From Streptomyces sp. NRRL S-87 (GTDB lineage Bacteria; Actinomycetota; Actinomycetes; Streptomycetales; Streptomycetaceae), in contig NZ_JOGB01000015.1 in NCBI RefSeq assembly GCF_000719335.1, positions 51,937 to 115,936 on the forward strand: a stretch of DNA of 64,000 nt, written 5' to 3'. A program made the translations under genes and the position numbers. Below are positions 1 to 8,811 of this stretch, piece after piece; the first letter of the stretch is position 1, and the number at the start of each line of letters is the position of its first letter. Under the pieces are notes generated by a model. That model saw only the letters and a list, made by a program, of their open reading frames with translations. It was not told the DNA's origin and did not search any database.

Positions 1-304
1 CACGGGGGGTCAACCGCCCCCGATCGCCCGCCCCTTCGGGCCGTGGTCCACGCCGCCCGGAACGGCCACCTTTCGTAAGTCCCGGGCGCCCTTGACGCCG
101 TCCACGGCCGGAGCGCACGCTGAAGGAACGAGGTACACATCGGGCATGTCCCTTACGCCAGCGCGTCCGTGCACGCCGTCGAGCGTGCCCCGTCCGCGGC
201 AGCCGGCGCCGCTCCCGGCCCGGCCCCGATGTCGACCCCGCACCCCGAAGCCGGCCCGGCCCCGCGCGTGCGCGGGAGCCCGGCGGCGCCCGAGGGAGGC
301 CCCC
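1..304. other. Left-edge non-coding stretch
   Basis: I find no convincing gene here. Open frames on both strands have the composition of shadows and no ribosome binding site. A TTGACG hexamer at 92-97 resembles a -35 box, but nothing like a -10 box follows at 16-19 bases. The only clear signal is the GGGAGG ribosome binding site at the right end, which serves the ORF starting at 305. Confidence 0.5.
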
Positions 305-619
305 ATGTCAAGCGAGTACACGACGTTGCGCGTCCGGGTCACCACCCGGGACCCCGACACCCTGCGCGCCCTCCTGCGCGAAACCCGCCCCGACGTCGGC
401 GGCCGGGTCAGCCAGGCCGAGGACGGCAGTTGCACCTTCGACGCCTACGTCGGCCCCCAGGAGGCCGAGGCCCTCGAACGGGACGGCGTGACCGTCACGG
501 TCGTCGAGGACGCCACGGCTGTCGGCCGGGCCCGACAGGCCGAGGTCGGCGAGGGCGACCGCTTCGCCGACGAGGACGCGGTCCCGCAGGGATTCGCCCT
601 CAAGGTGGAGGACGCCTGA
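305..619 (+). CDS. Small propeptide-like protein upstream of M14 carboxypeptidase
   Basis: This encodes 104 residues with no signal peptide or membrane segment. The ATG at 305 follows a GGGAGG ribosome binding site by six bases. The sequence reads as a beta-alpha-beta fold: a strand (TTLRVRV), a helix (DTLRALLRE), a strand with a conserved-looking DGS turn, a helix (QEAEALERDG) and a strand (VTVTVVED). That pattern resembles the pro-domain fused ahead of many actinobacterial M14 carboxypeptidases. The peptidase gene follows 55 bases downstream on the same strand, so this could be a free-standing chaperone or inhibitor domain for it. The co-transcription and the fold are inference; I do not recognise the exact family. 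Confidence 0.75.
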   Translation: MSSEYTTLRVRVTTRDPDTLRALLRETRPDVGGRVSQAEDGSCTFDAYVGPQEAEALERDGVTVTVVEDATAVGRARQAEVGEGDRFADEDAVPQGFALKVEDA

Positions 620-674
620 AGACAGACCCGAAGCACACCTGAACGACACGGAGGAGACGTCCGGGAGGAACGCC

Positions 675-1754
675 ATGTCGTACCTGAACATCGTCGAGGT
701 CGAGTCCGGTGTGGCCTCCCTGGCCGCCGCCTTCCCGACGACCACCGACCTCGTCCCACTGCCCGAGCCCTCCGCCGAGGGCCGCGCCTGCAACGCCCTG
801 CGGATCGGCACCCACCGCCTCGAGCCGAAGAACGCCGTCGTCCTCACCGGCGGTCTGCACGCCCGCGAATGGGGCAGCTGCGAGATCCTCGTGAACCTCG
901 CCGCCGACCTGCTGCACGCGCACGCCGGCGGCACCGGTCTGGCGTACGGCGGCACCCACTTCACCGCCGCCCAGGTGCGCACCGTCCTCGAGGAACTCGA
1001 CGTCGTGGTCTTCCCCCTCGTCAACCCCGACGGGCGGCACCACAGCCAGAACGTGGACCCGAACTGGCGGCGCAACCGCAACCCGGCGATGTCCGGCGGG
1101 AACCCGGCCGCGATCGGCGTCGACGTCAACCGCAACTTCGACTTCCTCTTCGACTTCGAGACCGCCTTCCACCCCCTCGCACCGGTCCGCGTCTCGAACG
1201 ACCCGGCCGACCCCAACCAGGTCTACCAGGGCCCGGAACCCTTCTCGGAGCCGGAGACGCGCAACGTCCGCTGGCTGGTGCAGCACTTCGACCGCACCCG
1301 TTGGTACGTCGACGTGCACAGCTACACCCAGACCATGCTCTACGTCTGGGGCGACGACGACAGCCAGTCCGACGACCCCACCAGGAACTTCCGCAACCAC
1401 GCGTTCGACGGCAGGCGCGGGCTCAAGGACGACCTGCTCTACGCCGAGTACCTCCCGAAGGTGGACGCCGACGACTCCGCCGTGCTGGCCGAGCAGTTCT
1501 GCAGGGCGCTGGGCGGCGTACGGGGCAAGGTCTACACGCCCAAGCCCGCCTTCGACCTCTACCCGACCTGCGGCACGAGCGACGACTACACGTACGCCCG
1601 CCACATCGTGGAGGAGGGCGGGGAGCGGATCCTGGCCTTCACCGTCGAATGGGGGACGGAGTTCCAGCCGCTGTGGCCGGAGATGCAGAAGATCGTCCTC
1701 GACGTCGACGCCGGACTCGTCCAGTTCTGCCTCACCGCCCTCGGCGCCGACTGA
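675..1754 (+). CDS. M14-family zinc carboxypeptidase
   Basis: A 359-residue metallopeptidase expected to remove C-terminal residues from peptides. The zinc-site motif HAREW supplies His62 and Glu65, and His215 in VDVHSY is the third ligand. GVDVNRNFDF near residue 148 corresponds to the Asn-Arg substrate-carboxylate site, and FTVEWGTEF near residue 327 carries the candidate catalytic Glu. There is no signal peptide and no fused pro-domain, so it is predicted cytoplasmic, or it may be assisted by the small protein encoded just upstream. The start is the ATG after GGAGGAACGCC. Its 3' end overlaps the convergent MFS gene by 23 bases. Confidence 0.92.
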   Translation: MSYLNIVEVESGVASLAAAFPTTTDLVPLPEPSAEGRACNALRIGTHRLEPKNAVVLTGGLHAREWGSCEILVNLAADLLHAHAGGTGLAYGGTHFTAAQVRTVLEELDVVVFPLVNPDGRHHSQNVDPNWRRNRNPAMSGGNPAAIGVDVNRNFDFLFDFETAFHPLAPVRVSNDPADPNQVYQGPEPFSEPETRNVRWLVQHFDRTRWYVDVHSYTQTMLYVWGDDDSQSDDPTRNFRNHAFDGRRGLKDDLLYAEYLPKVDADDSAVLAEQFCRALGGVRGKVYTPKPAFDLYPTCGTSDDYTYARHIVEEGGERILAFTVEWGTEFQPLWPEMQKIVLDVDAGLVQFCLTALGAD

Positions 1755-2793
1755 CCCCGGCCCGTCCCGGAAGCAGGGCGACGGCCAGGACGCAGGTGGC
1801 GACGACGAAGCCCGCCGGGGCGGCCGCGACGGTGACGACGCCGGCCTCGTCGGCGGCCTCGGCGTTGGCCGCCAGGACGACGGCACCCGCCGTCGCCAGG
1901 CCGACGGCCCCGCCCAACTGCCGGAGCGTCTGCCGCAGGACGGACGCGTCGGCCCGCTTGTGATCGGGGACCGCGCGCATCAGCTCGGCGCTCAGGGCCG
2001 GGACCGGCAGCCCCATCCCGAATCCCGCGAGGACCATCCCGGGGACCTGCCAGGGGTACGCGCGCGAGGGCAGGGCCGCCGTCCAGAGCGCCGCGCCGAG
2101 CACGGCGGCGACCAGACCGGCCAGGACGGGCACCCGGATCGACCCGGACCGCTCCAGCAGGTGCCCCGACAGGAGGGTGCCCGTCGCCATGGCCGTCACC
2201 AGGGGCAGCAGGCAGACGCCGGTGGCCAGCACCGACAGGTGCACGACCTGCCGCAGGAACAGCGTGCCGTGCACCAGCACGATCAGCTGGGGCGCCTGCA
2301 CCATGAACGTCAGCCCGACCGCGACGGCGTACGGGCGGTTCCCCAACAGCCGCAGGTCGACGAGCGGGTGCCGGGACCGCAGGACGAGGCGCACCGCCAC
2401 GGCGAGCGTCACGACGCCCGTCGCGAGCACGGCGAAGGTCCGCGGATCGGTGGGGCCCACCTCGCCGCACGCGTACAGCGGCGCGAGTCCGCACAGCCCC
2501 GAGGCGAGGGCGAACGCCGCGGTCCCGAACCGGAACGTGCGCAGGAGGCCGTACCGGCGGGCGGCCATGCCGCCGACCGGGGCGAACGCCGCCAGTGCCA
2601 GGATGTAGACGAGCACCACCGCGTGCATCTCGAAGGCGGTGAGACCCAGGCTGCGCGCCATCGGACCGAGCGCGACCGCGACGACGGTCTGGTCCAGCAT
2701 CACCATCCCCCCGGCGCAGGCCATCGCCGCGACGACGACGCGCCTGCGGGGCGGGGGAGGTGCCTGGGGAGAGGGCGGGTGCGGACGTGACAC
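1732..2793 (-). CDS. MFS (DHA2-like) transporter with internal deletion
   Basis: 353 residues, whereas DHA2/EmrB-type drug exporters usually have about 450-500 residues and 14 membrane segments. The N-terminus (MLDQTVVAVALG, then the loop-2/3 region GGMAARRYG) and the C-terminal half (HPLVDLRLLGNRPY onward) read as normal family sequence. After LCGLAPLYA the protein jumps directly to what should be the segment-6/7 region, so about 100-130 residues appear to be missing in frame. The GTG start at 2793 sits almost on a GGGAGGGG run, so an internal start (the GTG of RRRVVV or the ATG of MACAGG) is also possible. It is probably non-functional or altered, although the reading frame is intact. Confidence 0.65.
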   Translation of the reverse strand: MSRPHPPSPQAPPPPRRRVVVAAMACAGGMVMLDQTVVAVALGPMARSLGLTAFEMHAVVLVYILALAAFAPVGGMAARRYGLLRTFRFGTAAFALASGLCGLAPLYACGEVGPTDPRTFAVLATGVVTLAVAVRLVLRSRHPLVDLRLLGNRPYAVAVGLTFMVQAPQLIVLVHGTLFLRQVVHLSVLATGVCLLPLVTAMATGTLLSGHLLERSGSIRVPVLAGLVAAVLGAALWTAALPSRAYPWQVPGMVLAGFGMGLPVPALSAELMRAVPDHKRADASVLRQTLRQLGGAVGLATAGAVVLAANAEAADEAGVVTVAAAPAGFVVATCVLAVALLPGRAGVSRRRGR

Positions 2794-2860
2794 CCCCTCC
2801 CAACGAGCCGGGCGCCCGAACGCAATGGCCCCGACCGCCCGGCGCCCGGGCGGGCGGTGG

Positions 2861-3823
2861 TCAGCCGGTCGTGACGACGAGCTTGCCGCGCACGTGCCCG
2901 GTGGTGGCGGCGGTGTGGGCCTCGGGCATCGCGCTCAGGGGGTAGGTGGTGGTCCGGGGGAGGCGGAGGGTGCCGGCGGTGACGAGCCCGGCCAGCTCGG
3001 CCATGTCCTGGTCGGTGGCCCGGTAGCCGAAGTTGACGGCACGTACGCCGCGGGCGGCGAGGGCCTCGGGATCGGCGGCGAAGACGGTGGTGGCCAGCCG
3101 GCCCCCGTCGCGGACCAGCGGGGCGATCCGCCCCATGAGGACCTCACGGTCGTCGGCGAGGTCGAGGACGGCGTCGACCCCCCGCGGGTGCGCGGCGCGG
3201 ACGGCGTCGGCGACGTCGGTGGTGCGGTGGTCGATGACCTCGGCCGCCCCGAGGGAGCGGGCGTAGTCGTGGTCCTCGCCGGCGGCGACCGCGATCACAC
3301 GGGTGCCGCGGGCGGCGGCCAGTTGGACGGCGTACGAGCCGACGCCGCCGGTGGCACCGACCACCAGCAGCGTCCCGCCCTCCGCCGGGTCCAGCCAGTC
3401 GATCAGGCGCAGGGCGGTGCCCCCGGTCATGGGCAGCGCGGCCGCGGCGACCGGGTCCAGGTCCGACGGCCGTACGCCGAGCGCGGCCGTCTCCGGCGAC
3501 GCGGTCATGTACTCGGCGTACGAGCCGTGCGGGTTGCTGGCCGGGGCCGTCGGCAGCCGCATCCCGAAGACCTCCTGCCCCACGTCGAAGGCCGCGCCGT
3601 CGCCGACGGCACTGACGCGGCCCGCGAAGTCGAAGCCGAGGGTCTGCGGGAAGGGGAACGTGACGCCGGGGGGTGCGAAGGCCCCGGCGGCCACCTTCCA
3701 GTCGATCGGGTTCACCGAGGCCGCCCGGACCTCGATCTGCACCTCGCCGGGCCCCGGTTCGGGCACCGGAAGGTCCTTGAGCTGCGGGGTCTGCCCGAAG
3801 GAGTCGATCGCGAAGGCGCGCAT
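2861..3823 (-). CDS. NADP-dependent zinc-free MDR oxidoreductase
   Basis: 320 residues of the medium-chain dehydrogenase/reductase superfamily, quinone-oxidoreductase type. The N-terminal GroES-like domain begins MRAFAIDSFGQ and the cofactor-binding Rossmann motif is VVGATGGVGSYAVQLA. The Cys cluster of the structural zinc lobe seen in true alcohol dehydrogenases is absent. The C-terminus, HVRGKLVVTTG, is typical of the family. The ATG at 3823 is preceded by AAAGGTGGAGG, which rules out longer upstream starts in the same frame. It probably reduces quinones or enones with NADPH; the substrate is unknown. Confidence 0.88.
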   Translation of the reverse strand: MRAFAIDSFGQTPQLKDLPVPEPGPGEVQIEVRAASVNPIDWKVAAGAFAPPGVTFPFPQTLGFDFAGRVSAVGDGAAFDVGQEVFGMRLPTAPASNPHGSYAEYMTASPETAALGVRPSDLDPVAAAALPMTGGTALRLIDWLDPAEGGTLLVVGATGGVGSYAVQLAAARGTRVIAVAAGEDHDYARSLGAAEVIDHRTTDVADAVRAAHPRGVDAVLDLADDREVLMGRIAPLVRDGGRLATTVFAADPEALAARGVRAVNFGYRATDQDMAELAGLVTAGTLRLPRTTTYPLSAMPEAHTAATTGHVRGKLVVTTG

Positions 3824-3897
3824 GGGTGCCTCCACCTTTCTCTGGGGTGACGGGAGGGCCGGGGACCCGGCGGCGGGGGGAAGGGGGTGGGACCTAC

Positions 3898-5523
3898 CTA
3901 CGGCGCGATCTCGAACGCCGGCGGTCGGAGGCCGGCCAGGCAGGACGTGTCCGGCGCGGTCGGGCGGTCGAAGAACGAGTTGGTGATCGTCTGCGCGCAC
4001 GTCGAGTCGGCGAAGACCACGTGGGCGACGTACGGGACGGTGACGGCGGTGGACCGGCTGAGCGTCCGGGCGACGTACGCCCCGTTGCTCGGCGCGGTCT
4101 GGGCGTCGAACCCGCCGGACAGGGCGAGGGTCGGGATGTCGCTGCGGGTCACGTCGCGGACGGAGCGCGGCAGGGCGGGGACGTCCCAGGCCCGGCAGTC
4201 GTCGTGCAGCCAGGCGAGCTGGGGGGCGTTGGCCAGCATCGAGCGGGGGAACGTGGGGAAGGCGCGCCGTCCGCCCCGGATGATGTCGGCCCGGCTCTCG
4301 TAGGGGGTCCACTGGCTGCAGAAGATGCCGTACACCAGTCCGTGGGAGGTCCTGCCGATGGCCTGGGGGCTGTACTTCCCGCCCGCGAGCTGCTCGGCGA
4401 TCCGCTGCGGGTTGCCGTGGGCCAGTTCGTCGATGGAGCGGGGCACGCCGGCCGCCACGTGGGTGGCCGAGGTGAGCCAGCCGACCAGGTTCGCCCCGTC
4501 GATCACGACCCGCACCGGTTGCGGGTGGACGGGGACCGTGACGGTGGTGGTGATCGGGTGGGCCTCCAGCTCACTGACGAGGCGCAGGAAGGTGTTTTTG
4601 AGGTCCGGGTAGCGGGTGTTGCAGGCGGGCTGCTCCTCGCAGGCCTTGAACAGGCCGTCGAAGCCTTCCCGCGCGGCCTTCCAGGTCACCGCCCCGCCGG
4701 CCAGGGACGGCGGCAGGACGCCGTCGATGCCGACCGAGCGGATGCCCTTCGGGTGCAGGCGCATGTAGTTGAGCGCCAGGTGGGTGCCGTAGGAGATGCC
4801 GAAGACGTTCCACTTCTTGAGGCCCAGCGTCCTGCGCAGGGCGTCGTAGTCGGCCGAGCTCTCGACGTCGTTGTAGGCGCTGCGGTCCGCCCCCCGGCTC
4901 TCCACGCGGTCGCGGCAGACGCGGGTCGCCTCGACGTGCAGGCGCCCGGTGGACGGCGCGTTGGAGACCAGGCCGAGGGCGCGGGCGTTGAACTCGTCGA
5001 TGTTCGGGCAGGTGAGTTCGGGGTCGGCCGAGTAGGTCCCCCGCTGGGACATGAAGACGACGTCGCGGTCGCGGTTCAGGTGGCCGGCCAGCGCCATCGG
5101 GATCTCGGAGACCGCGTCGTCGCCGGGTCCGCCGGCGAGCCACACGATCGGGTCGGGTGCCGGCGTGCCGGACTCGGCGGGCATGATCGCGACAGCGAGG
5201 GTGATCGTGCGCCCCGGGTGGCCCTCGTGGCCCTCGTGGCCCTTGGAGCCCTTGGCTCGGGAACGCTTCTCGGGGACGGTGAGCGTGCCGCAGCGGGCGC
5301 GCTCCAGGTCGGGGATCGGGTCCGCCGTGCGGGGGCAGGGGCCCGGTTCGTAGTGGGCGTCGCCCACCGTGCGGGCGACCGTGCCGATCGGGGCTCCGGA
5401 GCCGGAGTCGGCGCGCGCGGGCATCGCGGCGAGGCCGGCGACGAGGGCGCCGGCGGTGGCTCCGGCCAGCGCGGCCGGGAGCCGTCGTGCGGGGCGCCGA
5501 CGGGGCGTCGGGCGAGGGGGCAT
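3898..5523 (-). CDS. Secreted alpha/beta-hydrolase, tripeptidyl aminopeptidase-like (S33)
   Basis: 541 residues. The N-terminus has a twin basic stretch (PRRRPARR), a hydrophobic core and an AxA-type cleavage region (MPARAD), so export is likely, possibly by the Tat route. The nucleophile elbow is GISYGTHLA, the acid is in GGFDAQT, and the catalytic His is probably in YVAHVVF. Several cysteines (ACEEQPAC, IFC, DDC, STC, TSC) could form disulfides outside the cell. The ATG at 5523 lies seven bases after GGAGGA; an upstream in-frame ATG at 5574 lies inside the neighbouring gene and lacks a site. It is the second gene of a two-gene unit with its paralogue, 16 bases downstream of that gene's stop. 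Confidence 0.9.
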   Translation of the reverse strand: MPPRPTPRRRPARRLPAALAGATAGALVAGLAAMPARADSGSGAPIGTVARTVGDAHYEPGPCPRTADPIPDLERARCGTLTVPEKRSRAKGSKGHEGHEGHPGRTITLAVAIMPAESGTPAPDPIVWLAGGPGDDAVSEIPMALAGHLNRDRDVVFMSQRGTYSADPELTCPNIDEFNARALGLVSNAPSTGRLHVEATRVCRDRVESRGADRSAYNDVESSADYDALRRTLGLKKWNVFGISYGTHLALNYMRLHPKGIRSVGIDGVLPPSLAGGAVTWKAAREGFDGLFKACEEQPACNTRYPDLKNTFLRLVSELEAHPITTTVTVPVHPQPVRVVIDGANLVGWLTSATHVAAGVPRSIDELAHGNPQRIAEQLAGGKYSPQAIGRTSHGLVYGIFCSQWTPYESRADIIRGGRRAFPTFPRSMLANAPQLAWLHDDCRAWDVPALPRSVRDVTRSDIPTLALSGGFDAQTAPSNGAYVARTLSRSTAVTVPYVAHVVFADSTCAQTITNSFFDRPTAPDTSCLAGLRPPAFEIAP

Positions 5524-5539
5524 CGTGCGTCCTCCGAGG

Positions 5540-7171
5540 TCAGGGAATGATGGTGAACGGCTTGGGAACGACACCCGCCACGCAGCCGGTGTCGGGCGAG
5601 GTCGGCCGCTTCAGGAAGGAGCGCAGGACCGACGCGGCGCAGGGCTCCTGGGGCACCACCCAGTGGGTGATCCCGGGAACCACCACGGCGGTCGAGCGGG
5701 GCAGCGTACGGCCCGTGAACGGACCCCAGCTCGCGCCGGTCTTCGCGTCGAAGGTCCCGGAGACGATGAGCGTGGGCACCTTGCTGCGGGTGGCCACCCG
5801 CTGCACCGCGGTGCGGTCCGGGACGTTCCAGGCGCGGCACAGGTCGTACTCGAAGGGCAACTGCGGTGCGTGGGCCAGGACCGAGTCCGGCCAGCCGGGG
5901 AAGGCCCGGCGGCCCGCCTCGAGCACGTCGCGCTCCGTGAAGCCCGGTGCCCACTCGGCGCAGGCCACCGAGTGCGTCAGCCCGTGGGCGAACTCGCCGA
6001 TGGCGGGCGTCGCCCCGGCGGCCTGGGCCCGCGCGAGGCGCTCCGGATTGCCGCCGGCGAGTTCGTGGAGCGCCGCGGGAACGTCGGCGGACGGCACCAG
6101 CTGACCGTTGGCGACCAGCAGGTTCACCAGGGTTCCCCCGTCGAGGACGACCTTCACGGGGGTTCCGCCACCGGGCGGCGGCACGGTCAGCGTCAGCGGG
6201 TTCGCCTCCAGCCGCCGCACCTGCTCCGTGAGCGTGCGCGAGAGGTGCGGGTAGCGGGCGTTGCAGGCGGGTCGGGCCTCACATGCGGCGAAGATCGCGT
6301 TGATCCCCTCCTGGGCGCTGTCCCAGGCCCACGGCAGGCTCACGATCTGCGGCGGGACGACCGAGTCGATCGCCAGCGAGCGGATCCCCTGGGGGTGCCG
6401 GCGCAGGTAGGTGAGGCCGAGGTCGGTGCCGTAGGAGTAGCCGTAGACGTTCCACTTCCTGATGCCCAGGGCCTTGCGCAGGGCGGCGAAGTCCGCCGCG
6501 TTCTCCGTGGTGTTGTAGGAAGGGAGGTCGGCTCCCTCGGCGGTCAGGCGGTCCCGGCACTCCTTCGCCGCGCGCACCAGCCCCGCCCCGGTGGAGGGCG
6601 CGTCGTAGGGCAGGCCCACGGCGGTCGCGTTGAACCGGTCGATCTCCGGGCAGGCGAGGTTCGGCTGCGAGTGGAGGCCGCCGCGCTGGGTCATGACGAT
6701 CAGGTCGCGGTCCGCGTTGACGCCCGAGGCGATGAGGAAGGGGATGGCCCCGATCGCGTCGCCGCCCGGACCTCCCTCCATGAACACCACCGGGTCCGGG
6801 GCCGGTGAGGCCGATTCCGCGGGGATGATCGCGACGGTCAGCCGGATGGTCCGACTGCCGTGGCGGGCGCGGTTCTCCGGGACCTCGAGGAATCCGCACC
6901 GCCCGGGGATCGGATCCGGCACGTCCGGGCACGGACCGGGTACGAACCGGGCCCCGGCTCCTGACGGGGACTCGGGGGCGGGCGGCGACGCGGCGCTGGT
7001 CGGGGTCGGGGCGATCGCGCCGAGCAGCGCCAGGCCGGCCGTGGCGAGCGCCGCCGCGGTGCGCGGGCGCGCGACGCGCCGCGGTGCGCACCGGTGGCGC
7101 GCTCGCGTGGGCCCGGCGGGCCCGAACACGGACCGTCGCCTCCCTTCGGGTCCGAAGCCTTGCTCTGCCAT
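5540..7171 (-). CDS. Secreted alpha/beta-hydrolase, tripeptidyl aminopeptidase-like (S33), paralogue
   Basis: 543 residues, clearly homologous along its length to the product of the gene directly downstream. It has an arginine-rich N-terminus, a hydrophobic signal core (ALATAGLALLGAIA) and the active-site elements GYSYGTDLG (nucleophile), SGTFDAKTG (acid) and GITHWVV (His). The matching cysteine pattern (ACEARPAC, ACAEW, DLC, PCAAS, GCVAG) supports an extracytoplasmic enzyme. The start at 7171 (MAEQGFG) is chosen because upstream sequence is low-complexity and has no ribosome binding site; the GGGG before the ATG is itself weak. It likely removes tripeptides or proline-containing peptides in nutrient scavenging. 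It is the promoter-proximal gene of the pair, which looks like a tandem duplication. Confidence 0.88.
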   Translation of the reverse strand: MAEQGFGPEGRRRSVFGPAGPTRARHRCAPRRVARPRTAAALATAGLALLGAIAPTPTSAASPPAPESPSGAGARFVPGPCPDVPDPIPGRCGFLEVPENRARHGSRTIRLTVAIIPAESASPAPDPVVFMEGGPGGDAIGAIPFLIASGVNADRDLIVMTQRGGLHSQPNLACPEIDRFNATAVGLPYDAPSTGAGLVRAAKECRDRLTAEGADLPSYNTTENAADFAALRKALGIRKWNVYGYSYGTDLGLTYLRRHPQGIRSLAIDSVVPPQIVSLPWAWDSAQEGINAIFAACEARPACNARYPHLSRTLTEQVRRLEANPLTLTVPPPGGGTPVKVVLDGGTLVNLLVANGQLVPSADVPAALHELAGGNPERLARAQAAGATPAIGEFAHGLTHSVACAEWAPGFTERDVLEAGRRAFPGWPDSVLAHAPQLPFEYDLCRAWNVPDRTAVQRVATRSKVPTLIVSGTFDAKTGASWGPFTGRTLPRSTAVVVPGITHWVVPQEPCAASVLRSFLKRPTSPDTGCVAGVVPKPFTIIP

Positions 7172-7343
7172 GTGACCCCATCTCTCGGGTGCCTTCGGCC
7201 CGCCCGGCCGGGACGGCAGCGGGCGTCCGCGCCCGCCTGCCCCCGGATGGCGGGCGGACACGACCGTCAGCCTGGGGCCGCAGGGGGCCGGCCACCACTC
7301 GTGGGCGCCACACGGAGCAGGGCGCTGTCACCCCGACAGGGCG

Positions 7344-8690
7344 TCACCTCGTGCGGGCGGGTCCCGAGGTCAGCGGGGCGTGCCGGATCCCGCGGGTGGC
7401 GGTCGCCGCGGGATCCGGAAGGAGACCGGTGGTGCGGTCGGCGTCGCGGGCGGGCCACAGCAGGACCGCGGCCACGGCCGCCGCCAGGCCGATCAGCCCG
7501 AGGGCCACGACGGCGGCGAGCAGTCCGGCCCGGGCCCCCACCCAGCCGGCCAGCGGGTACGTGACCAGCCAGGCGGCGTGGGAGAGGGAGAACTGGGCCG
7601 CGAACACCGGCGTGAGCTCCGCCGGCCGCACCGAGCGCCGCACGAGCCGGCCCGTCGGGGTCAGGACCATCGAGGTGCCGGCACCGAAGGCCGCCCACGC
7701 GACCAGCAGCGCGGGCCACCGCCAGCCGCCGCCGGAGGCGGCCGTGACCGCACCGGCGGCGGCGAACACGACCGTCAGCGAGAGGGCGCCGCGCAGCATG
7801 ACCGTACGGTCGGCCACCGTCTCCAGGACCCGCGGCAGCAGCAGGGCCACCAGCATGGACCCGGCCCCGTAGGCGCCCAGGGCGAAGGCCACGTCGCCGG
7901 TGGACCGGCCGAGGTGGTCGCGGACGTAGACGACCGTGTTGACCGTGACCAGGGCGCCGGCCGCGGCCACGGCCAGGTTCAGCAGCAGCAGGGCGCGCAG
8001 CCGCGGGACGCGGAGCAGCACGCGTCCGCCCTCCGTGGCCCTGGCGTACACGCCGCGGGCCCGGGACGGCCGCGCCGCCGCGGCCGGCTCCCCGACCGGG
8101 GCGGGGGCGGGGGCGGGGGCCGGCCGGGGCAGGACGGCGGAGACGACCAGCGCGGCGGAGGCGAGGAACCCGCCCACGGTGCCGAGGAACAGCCGGTCGT
8201 AGCTCGTGAAGGCCAGCAGTGCGGCGGCCAGTGCCGGGCTGAAGAGGCTCTCCAGGTCGTAGGCGAGCCGGGACAGCGACAGCGCCCGGGTGTACTCCCG
8301 CTCCTCCGGCAGCACCTCCGGGACGACGGCCTGGAAGGTCGGGGTGAAGACCGCCGAGGCCGCCTGGAGGGCGAAGACCAGCACGTACACCTGCCAGACC
8401 TGGCCGACGAGCGGCAGCGCCAGCGCCACCGCGGCCCGGACCAGGTCGGAGCCCACCAGCAGCGCCCGGCGCGGGATCCGGGGGGCGACCGCGCCGACCA
8501 CCGGGGCGATGGCGACGTACGCCACCATCTTGATCGCCAGGGCGGTGCCCAGGACGGACCCGGACCGGGCACCGGCGAGGTCGTACGCGAGCAGGCCCAG
8601 CGCGACGGTCGCCAGCCCCGTGCCGACGAGGGCGATCACCTGGGCGGCGAACAGGTGGCGGTAGGTGCGGTCGTGCAGCACGGAGAGCAT
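7344..8690 (-). CDS. MFS transporter, divergent from ArsR regulator
   Basis: 448 residues with about 12 hydrophobic segments of major facilitator type (for example GLLAYDLAGARSGSVLG, and a central cytoplasmic loop rich in Pro-Ala around residues 200-225). It resembles multidrug exporters of the enterobactin-exporter/MFS_3 kind. The start is the ATG of MLSVLHDRTYRHLF at 8690, preceded by GAAAGGGCG. It faces the ArsR-family gene across 121 bases that contain a strong palindrome, so it is probably repressed by that regulator. The transported compound cannot be told from the sequence. Confidence 0.88.
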   Translation of the reverse strand: MLSVLHDRTYRHLFAAQVIALVGTGLATVALGLLAYDLAGARSGSVLGTALAIKMVAYVAIAPVVGAVAPRIPRRALLVGSDLVRAAVALALPLVGQVWQVYVLVFALQAASAVFTPTFQAVVPEVLPEEREYTRALSLSRLAYDLESLFSPALAAALLAFTSYDRLFLGTVGGFLASAALVVSAVLPRPAPAPAPAPVGEPAAAARPSRARGVYARATEGGRVLLRVPRLRALLLLNLAVAAAGALVTVNTVVYVRDHLGRSTGDVAFALGAYGAGSMLVALLLPRVLETVADRTVMLRGALSLTVVFAAAGAVTAASGGGWRWPALLVAWAAFGAGTSMVLTPTGRLVRRSVRPAELTPVFAAQFSLSHAAWLVTYPLAGWVGARAGLLAAVVALGLIGLAAAVAAVLLWPARDADRTTGLLPDPAATATRGIRHAPLTSGPARTR

Positions 8691-8735
8691 CGGGCGCCCT
8701 TTCGGACGGAGGAGCTGACCCCTCCATCCTAAGCT

Positions 8736-8757
8736 CATGTGCGCATCTGCGCACATG
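8736..8757. promoter_or_regulatory. Palindromic operator of the ArsR-family regulator
   Basis: CATGTGCGCA and its exact reverse complement TGCGCACATG are separated by TC, giving a 22-base inverted repeat with 10-base arms. It lies 46 bases from the MFS start and 55 bases from the regulator start, in the only intergenic space of a divergent pair. Its size and symmetry fit ArsR/SmtB-type dimer sites. Both genes are probably controlled from it. Confidence 0.7.
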
Positions 8758-8811
8758 TGTGACCCGTGGGGCTCCGGCCGGGGCCCGCCGCGGCCGACAT
8801 ACCCTGTTCGC

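Noticed and set aside
1-435. Minus-strand open frame at the left edge
   Set aside because: Arg/Gly-rich, no ribosome binding site and antisense to the supported small ORF at 305-619.
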